DNA of 64,000 bases, taken from positions 41,794,188 through 41,858,187 of the forward strand of contig OZ024872.1 of NCBI GenBank assembly GCA_964017185.1, read 5' to 3'. The notes below the pieces were generated by a model. It did no database searches. It saw only the letters and a program-made list of their open reading frames with translations, and was not told the DNA's origin. Source of the stretch: Rugalucina vietnamica (lineage: Eukaryota > Mollusca > Bivalvia > Lucinida > Lucinidae). Positions 62,001-64,000 of this stretch are shown one piece after another; the stretch's first letter is position 1, and each line of letters begins with the position of its first letter. Both the position numbers and the translations under genes were made by a program.

Positions 62001-63451
62001 ATAAGCAATTATAGAAAAATTTGCTAAGTTAAAAATGCTGTAAATTTGTCAAAAATGATTTTTTCAGCATGACAATTGTTCATGCACATCTGCAACATAT
62101 CTGAAACATATCAGCAAAATATTAAAAGGAAACATTGAAAGCTGTAAGAGGAGTTGATTTCACAAAGTATGTACTTTCAGTACTATGGCAAACATGTTAT
62201 AGGAAGACTTAAAAAGTCCCATAACTCTTGCAATACTGACCCTTTGGCCCCTAAATTCATACCACACATGTATTGTCTGATGGTGCAAGTGTGGTGAAAA
62301 TTTGAAACAAATCAGGCAAAAGCTACACAAGTTATTCAGCAAAGATGTCCAAATGTTGACGGAATGACGGAATGACGGAATCACGGAGTCACGGAATCAC
62401 GGAATGACGGAATGACGGACAGGCTGAAAACAGTATACCCCCCTAAAACTTCGTTTTGCGGGGGGTATAAAAATCTTGTGTGAATAAGAGCACTGTGACT
62501 AGCATATTGGTATTTTACACCTGTTTTGGTCACCCTGGATGTCATGATACCTTATTAGGTGCATTAATATTGAGTCATAAATGACCCGCAACACGAGAAA
62601 ACTTCCAACCAGGCCTGACACAAACCATCCAGTACAGTCACAGAAGAAGGCTAGAATCTTGAAACTTTGGATTTGAATAGAAGAGGGATTTTACCATCTG
62701 AGTAGCGAAAATAAAGGTGCTGATCAGCTGTGCATTTTACATAGTCTTTCTTATTTCAGACAATATGGGAAACCAACAATCTGCATAGGCGAAAACAAAG
62801 GCGCAGATCAGCTTCGCGGTAACCGCAAAGCTGATCAGCGCCTTTGTTTTCGCTACTCGGATAGTACAGTTACTCTTCTACTTAAATCCGAAATTTTAAG
62901 CTTCTAGCTCTTTTCTGTGACTGTACAGATCGGTTTGTGTCAGACCTGTTCCGAAACCACACTGTTGGTTTTCCCATGAGACAGCTCATTTATCAGCAGT
63001 TTTTTTGTTGTTGTTTTTTGTTCATACTGTGTCCTAATTAGAAAGAAAATTTTGGCAGCAGCGCACAATTCACTAGTTAGAACGAATGAGCTGCCGCATC
63101 AGAAAACCAACAATTTGCATATGCGAAAGCAAAGATGCAGATCAGGTAACTGCACAGCTGATCAGCATCTTTGTTTTCACTACATGGATAGTACAATCTC
63201 TCTTCCTCTTAAATCCTAACTTTCAAGCTTCTAGCCTGCTCCTGTGACTGTACAGCCTGGTCTGCGTTCGACCTGTTCAGAAACCACATTGTTGGCTTTC
63301 TTATGACGCGGCTCAAATATTGTTTACCTTTTTCAGACTGTCAATGGTCTCTTTCTCACACTGCCTCTCTAGCTCCGTAAACTCCTGTAGTTCTTGAAGC
63401 TCTGCCTTTGTTCTCTCATGTTCTTCTCGAAGACGTTCATGTCGGTCTTCA
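42762..63451 (-). CDS. CENPE: CENP-E-like kinesin-7, C-terminal 1,827 residues (14 exons; 5' part outside window)
   Basis: Exons in transcript order: 63451-63328, 60116-57926, 56525-56398, 55219-54149, 52421-51660, 49511-49413, 48727-48668, 47863-47771, 46897-46681, 46090-45979, 45689-45595, 43987-43705, 43404-43334, 42940-42762 (TAG). All have AG/GT borders and phases joining without a break. CENP-E is the plus-end kinesin that moves chromosomes and links kinetochores to microtubules. Support for the call: nearly continuous coiled coil; ERLREEHERTKAELQ then EFTELERQ, like the post-motor coil of human CENP-E; LKRKLKESEDCIQKRAKDF near the C-terminus; GGIIDHFKVVVTETENKRLK, matching the human GSGIVQNTKALILKSE region; and the final CKSQ, equivalent to the farnesylated CKTQ of human CENP-E. 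The motor domain is expected to the right of 63451. Golgin or rootletin would not explain the CaaX box. Many introns contain family A MITEs beside the splice sites. Confidence 0.85.
42953..43187. mobile_element. Family A MITE in the last CENP-E intron
   Basis: TGAGCCTTAGCACAAGAAAA to TCTTATGCGGTGGCTCA. Its edge is 13 bp from the terminal exon's acceptor; it fills 60% of the intron. Confidence 0.85.
43555..43698. mobile_element. Family A MITE, half copy, at a CENP-E donor
   Basis: ATTGTACAATTCCTCTTAAA to CTCTTGCGAAGGCTCAT. The left half is missing. The right end lies 7 bp from the exon end at 43705, inside or touching the donor consensus. Confidence 0.75.
44308..44529. mobile_element. Family A MITE
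   Basis: TAGCTGCCAGACCAGAAAAG to CCCTGTGTCGGGACTCA. Confidence 0.7.
44745..45568. repeat. Element with four 168-bp tandem units rich in AAGGTCA
   Basis: Starts AGAGCTGTCGCAGGACAGCG with CTCGCCTGA and ends TTCGTGCAGGCGAGCTAAAA, an inverted relative. The unit CATGACCTTGACCTCAAGGTC recurs at 44831, 44999, 45167 and 45335 (period 168). A GGACGCGGAC array precedes the end. Confidence 0.85.
46110..46255. mobile_element. GC-rich hairpin element in a CENP-E intron
   Basis: CTGCTGGGCCCCCGAGG pairs with CCGGGGTGCCCAGCAG, and GTTGAAACCC with GGGTTTCAAC. Flanking ATCAAACATG and CATGTTTGAT extend the arms. Confidence 0.65.
47125..47420. repeat. TTTTCCATGA-rich dispersed repeat
   Basis: Repeated TTTTCCATGATAATTCCATG and related units; inverted relative of 38640-38780. 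Confidence 0.45.
47498..47765. mobile_element. Family B hairpin element in a CENP-E intron
   Basis: TCCATGAAAAGTATACCCCC is present twice at the left end. The central palindrome has lost its CCGCCTCG tip. Right end ACATGGGCAAGTTTGCGTAATG, 6 bp from exon 47771-47863. Confidence 0.7.
47899..48071. mobile_element. Family A MITE
   Basis: CAGGCGCATCATGAGAAAAC to CCGTGTCGTGACTCA. The central palindrome CAGCTTCGCAGTAACTGCGA is well preserved. Confidence 0.8.
48522..48638. mobile_element. Family A MITE, internally deleted
   Basis: TGAGCTGCCGCATCAGATAC to TTCTCATGTGAAGGCTCGA, ending 30 bp from exon 48668-48727. Confidence 0.75.
48968..49202. mobile_element. Family A MITE, full length
   Basis: TGAGCCGTCTCATGGGAAAA to TTCTCACGAGATGGCTCA. 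Confidence 0.9.
49577..51225. repeat. Element with eight 165-bp tandem units
   Basis: Starts GAGGACCATTGATCCTGTAG with CTCACCTGA. Ends CTCACCTGTGAGCCTTCGGC, then TCAGGTGAGCTAAAAA, as in the 27946-30075 element, but the tandem core is unrelated (GGGGCGTGGCCAAATTTGAC, period about 165). It fills much of the 2.1-kb CENP-E intron. Confidence 0.85.
51226..51416. mobile_element. Family A MITE, left end cut by the 165-bp-unit element
   Basis: AGGTTTCCGAACAGGTTCGA to TCATGACATAGCTCA. The left terminus is replaced by the neighbouring element. Confidence 0.6.
51660..52421 (-). CDS. CENPE: CENP-E coiled-coil exon (254 codons)
   Basis: A single in-phase exon (KIEVYEETLQELKADL to KLAAEKMSAEK) with near-continuous heptads and no globular domain. 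Its start resembles that of the next upstream exon (QRQVYETTIKDAEDEL), suggesting exon duplication. A 185-residue open frame on the other strand is an antisense shadow. Confidence 0.85.
52660..53845. mobile_element. Family C tandem-core element, copy B (inverted)
   Basis: GTGCCTTGAGAGGCACGTAT, then ACCCCCGGC, to CGGCATAAATGCCGGGGGTA. CTATAGGGTACCTATAGTCC recurs at 53101, 53281, 53461 and 53643 (period about 180). Runs of C at 53047-53087. Confidence 0.8.
54149..55219 (-). CDS. CENPE: CENP-E exon with 56-residue coiled-coil repeats
   Basis: 357 codons, in phase on both sides. Three exact 56-residue (eight-heptad) units begin TELEEKCEDLSTEAE, SELEEKCSELSSEVE and SEVEAECLELRSETE, each with a middle motif like LNERLQHERNE. 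Degenerate units flank them on both sides. Internal duplication of a rod segment. Confidence 0.88.
55234..55627. mobile_element. Family A MITE with internal insertion
   Basis: TGAGCCACTTCATAGAAAAC starts 15 bp upstream of the exon 55219 acceptor. The right end is TTTTGTCATGCAAAGGCTCA. About 140 bp (55420-55570) without MITE similarity are inserted. Confidence 0.75.
55738..55935 (+). mobile_element. tRNA-derived SINE
   Basis: GTGGCCGAGTGGTTATCATC (A-box region), degenerate B box, body AAGCCAAGTTCTGCCTG. Confidence 0.65.
56030..56140 (+). mobile_element. tRNA-derived SINE head, truncated
   Basis: GTGGCCCAGCGGTTAAGAGT and GGTGTGGGTTCGAGCCCC. The body is cut by the following MITE. Confidence 0.65.
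56146..56356. mobile_element. Family A MITE
   Basis: TGAGCCGTGTCATGAGATAA to TCATGACACCACTCA, 42 bp from exon 56398-56525. Confidence 0.85.
56827..57062. mobile_element. MITE with CATGCTCAACTGAG arms, copy 2
   Basis: Same arms and central AAAATGCCAACAATGGTTGG palindrome as 31598-31855. Confidence 0.65.
57325..57594. mobile_element. Family A MITE with expanded core
   Basis: TGAGCTGCGTCTTGAGAAAA to TCTCATGATGCGGCTCA. The central AGATCAGCTTC segment is repeated, making a longer copy. Confidence 0.8.
57678..57906. mobile_element. Family A MITE next to CENP-E exon 13 of this window
   Basis: The right end TTTTCTAATGCGAAAGCTCA lies 20 bp from the exon end at 57926. Confidence 0.8.
57926..60116 (-). 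CDS. CENPE: CENP-E giant exon with about eleven degenerate coiled-coil repeats
   Basis: A single 2,191-bp exon (ELKQMSDMQSSVVWMEEE to DESQSAG). From about residue 125 it contains roughly eleven units of 35-70 residues following LKxxYExEIxxLxxELxxYxELLxxE. Examples: MKYEDEIQTLKTELQKCVEL, THEKEMNELKKEVAKYTELL, KYETEIESLREELERYKELL. No globular domain. The open frame continues about 47 codons upstream into the intron, but the TTTCAG at the 60116 border and the phase of the flanking exons set the true edge. Confidence 0.88.
60670..62470. mobile_element. Family C-type element with about eight 174-192-bp tandem units
   Basis: Starts AGTATACCCCCCGCAAAATT. Ends in the hairpin TATACCCCCCTAAAACTTCG, then TTTTGCGGGGGGTATA, preceded by GGAATGACGGAATCACGG units. 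GCTGTAAATTTGTCAAAAAT recurs about every 192 bp, two units being 174 bp. Lies in the 3.2-kb CENP-E intron. Confidence 0.85.
62580..62990. mobile_element. Two adjacent family A MITE copies
   Basis: A left degenerate copy (62580-62756) lacks its right half. A full copy (about 62764-62990) has the best central palindrome (GCAGATCAGCTTCGCGGTAA, then CCGCAAAGCTGATCAGCG) and ends TTCCCATGAGACAGCTCA. Confidence 0.8.
63087..63315. mobile_element. Family A MITE beside the first CENP-E exon of this window
   Basis: TGAGCTGCCGCATCAGAAAA to TTTCTTATGACGCGGCTCA. The edge is 13 bp from the exon end at 63328. Confidence 0.85.
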
Positions 63452-63499
63452 CTAGAAAATGGTACAAGAAAAGACAAATTAAATCATCATGCAGGGCTG

Positions 63500-64000
63500 T
63501 GAACAATATTTTTGCAAAAAAGAGGAAATCCATACCAAAACAAAAGTGCTGCAGGCATGCATGATACCCCACCACGCAAATTTAATTTAGCAAAAATGTT
63601 TCTCAATAAATTCTCAAGATAAAGAGCAGAATAAAATTTTGTCATAAATGAAGGACCATAACTCTGTATACATTGATAAAATTTACCCATCTTCAATCCC
63701 AAACCACTACTTCCTGATTTGAACTTTTATACAAAGTTTGAATAAAATTGGTTGATAAATGCACAAAACAGAGGCAGGAAACGAAATTTTAATGTAAATC
63801 ATGGGCCATAACTCTGTACTTATTTAACTAAATTTATTCATTTTCAATCCCAAACCACTCCTTCCTGATATGAACTCCTATACAAAGTTTGAAGAAAATC
63901 GGTCAATAAATGCTCAAGATAGAGTTCCGAAACAAAATTTCAATGTAAATCAAGGGCCATAACTCTGTACTTATTTGACAAAATTTACCCATCTTCAATC
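63500..64000. repeat. Tandem repeat, 149-bp unit, running off the window
   Basis: GGGCCATAACTCTGTACTTA and CATCTTCAATCCCAAACCAC recur near 63654, 63803 and 63953. Confidence 0.75.

Noticed and set aside
60670-62470. CRISPR-like array
   Set aside because: Long contiguous tandem units (174-192 bp) in an animal-type intron; no short repeats with unique spacers.
42762-63451. Golgin, rootletin or myosin-tail identity for the coiled-coil gene
   Set aside because: The post-motor-like coil, the GGIIDHFKVVV region and the terminal CKSQ fit CENP-E better; no GRIP domain or myosin tail pattern is present.

Overview
This is AT-rich eukaryotic nuclear DNA packed with short mobile elements. It holds parts of three ordinary spliced genes plus one compact gene carried inside a transposon. 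GT-AG introns in consistent phase, tRNA-derived SINEs, many foldback/MITE-like elements, and repeats with hairpin ends and tandem cores suggest an invertebrate, most probably a bivalve mollusc. The species call is inference from repeat style. No bacterial, organellar or viral gene was recognised.

Layout. 1-1270: a 187-bp TIR element and a 500-bp GTGTA satellite. 1984-5890 (+): a six-exon EF-hand (calmodulin-like) gene, about 172 aa. 5891-9024: non-coding, with a TCTA/TTCT microsatellite and an inverted-repeat element. 9025-13269: a 4,245-bp element with inverted termini and a 9-bp direct repeat at its borders. It carries an SGNH-hydrolase-like gene followed by a perfect match to the histone mRNA 3' stem-loop. 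13308-14760: two foldback elements and microsatellites. 15476-20761 (+): a complete five-exon LPGAT1 homologue (372 aa) with large MITE and foldback insertions in its introns. 20762-42761: over 20 kb of mobile-element mosaic, including four tandem-core elements, a second 9-bp-TSD element and a decayed copy of the last CENP-E exon. 42762-63451 (-): fourteen phase-consistent exons encoding the C-terminal 1,827 residues of a CENP-E-like kinesin-7. The motor domain lies beyond the right edge. The protein ends in CKSQ, a farnesylation (CaaX) box.

The three host genes have unrelated roles: calcium binding, ER phospholipid remodelling, and kinetochore-microtubule attachment. The most notable patterns are (1) the SGNH gene with a histone-type 3' end inside a transposon, and (2) a MITE family with about 30 copies, 12 of which end within roughly 45 bp of a splice junction.
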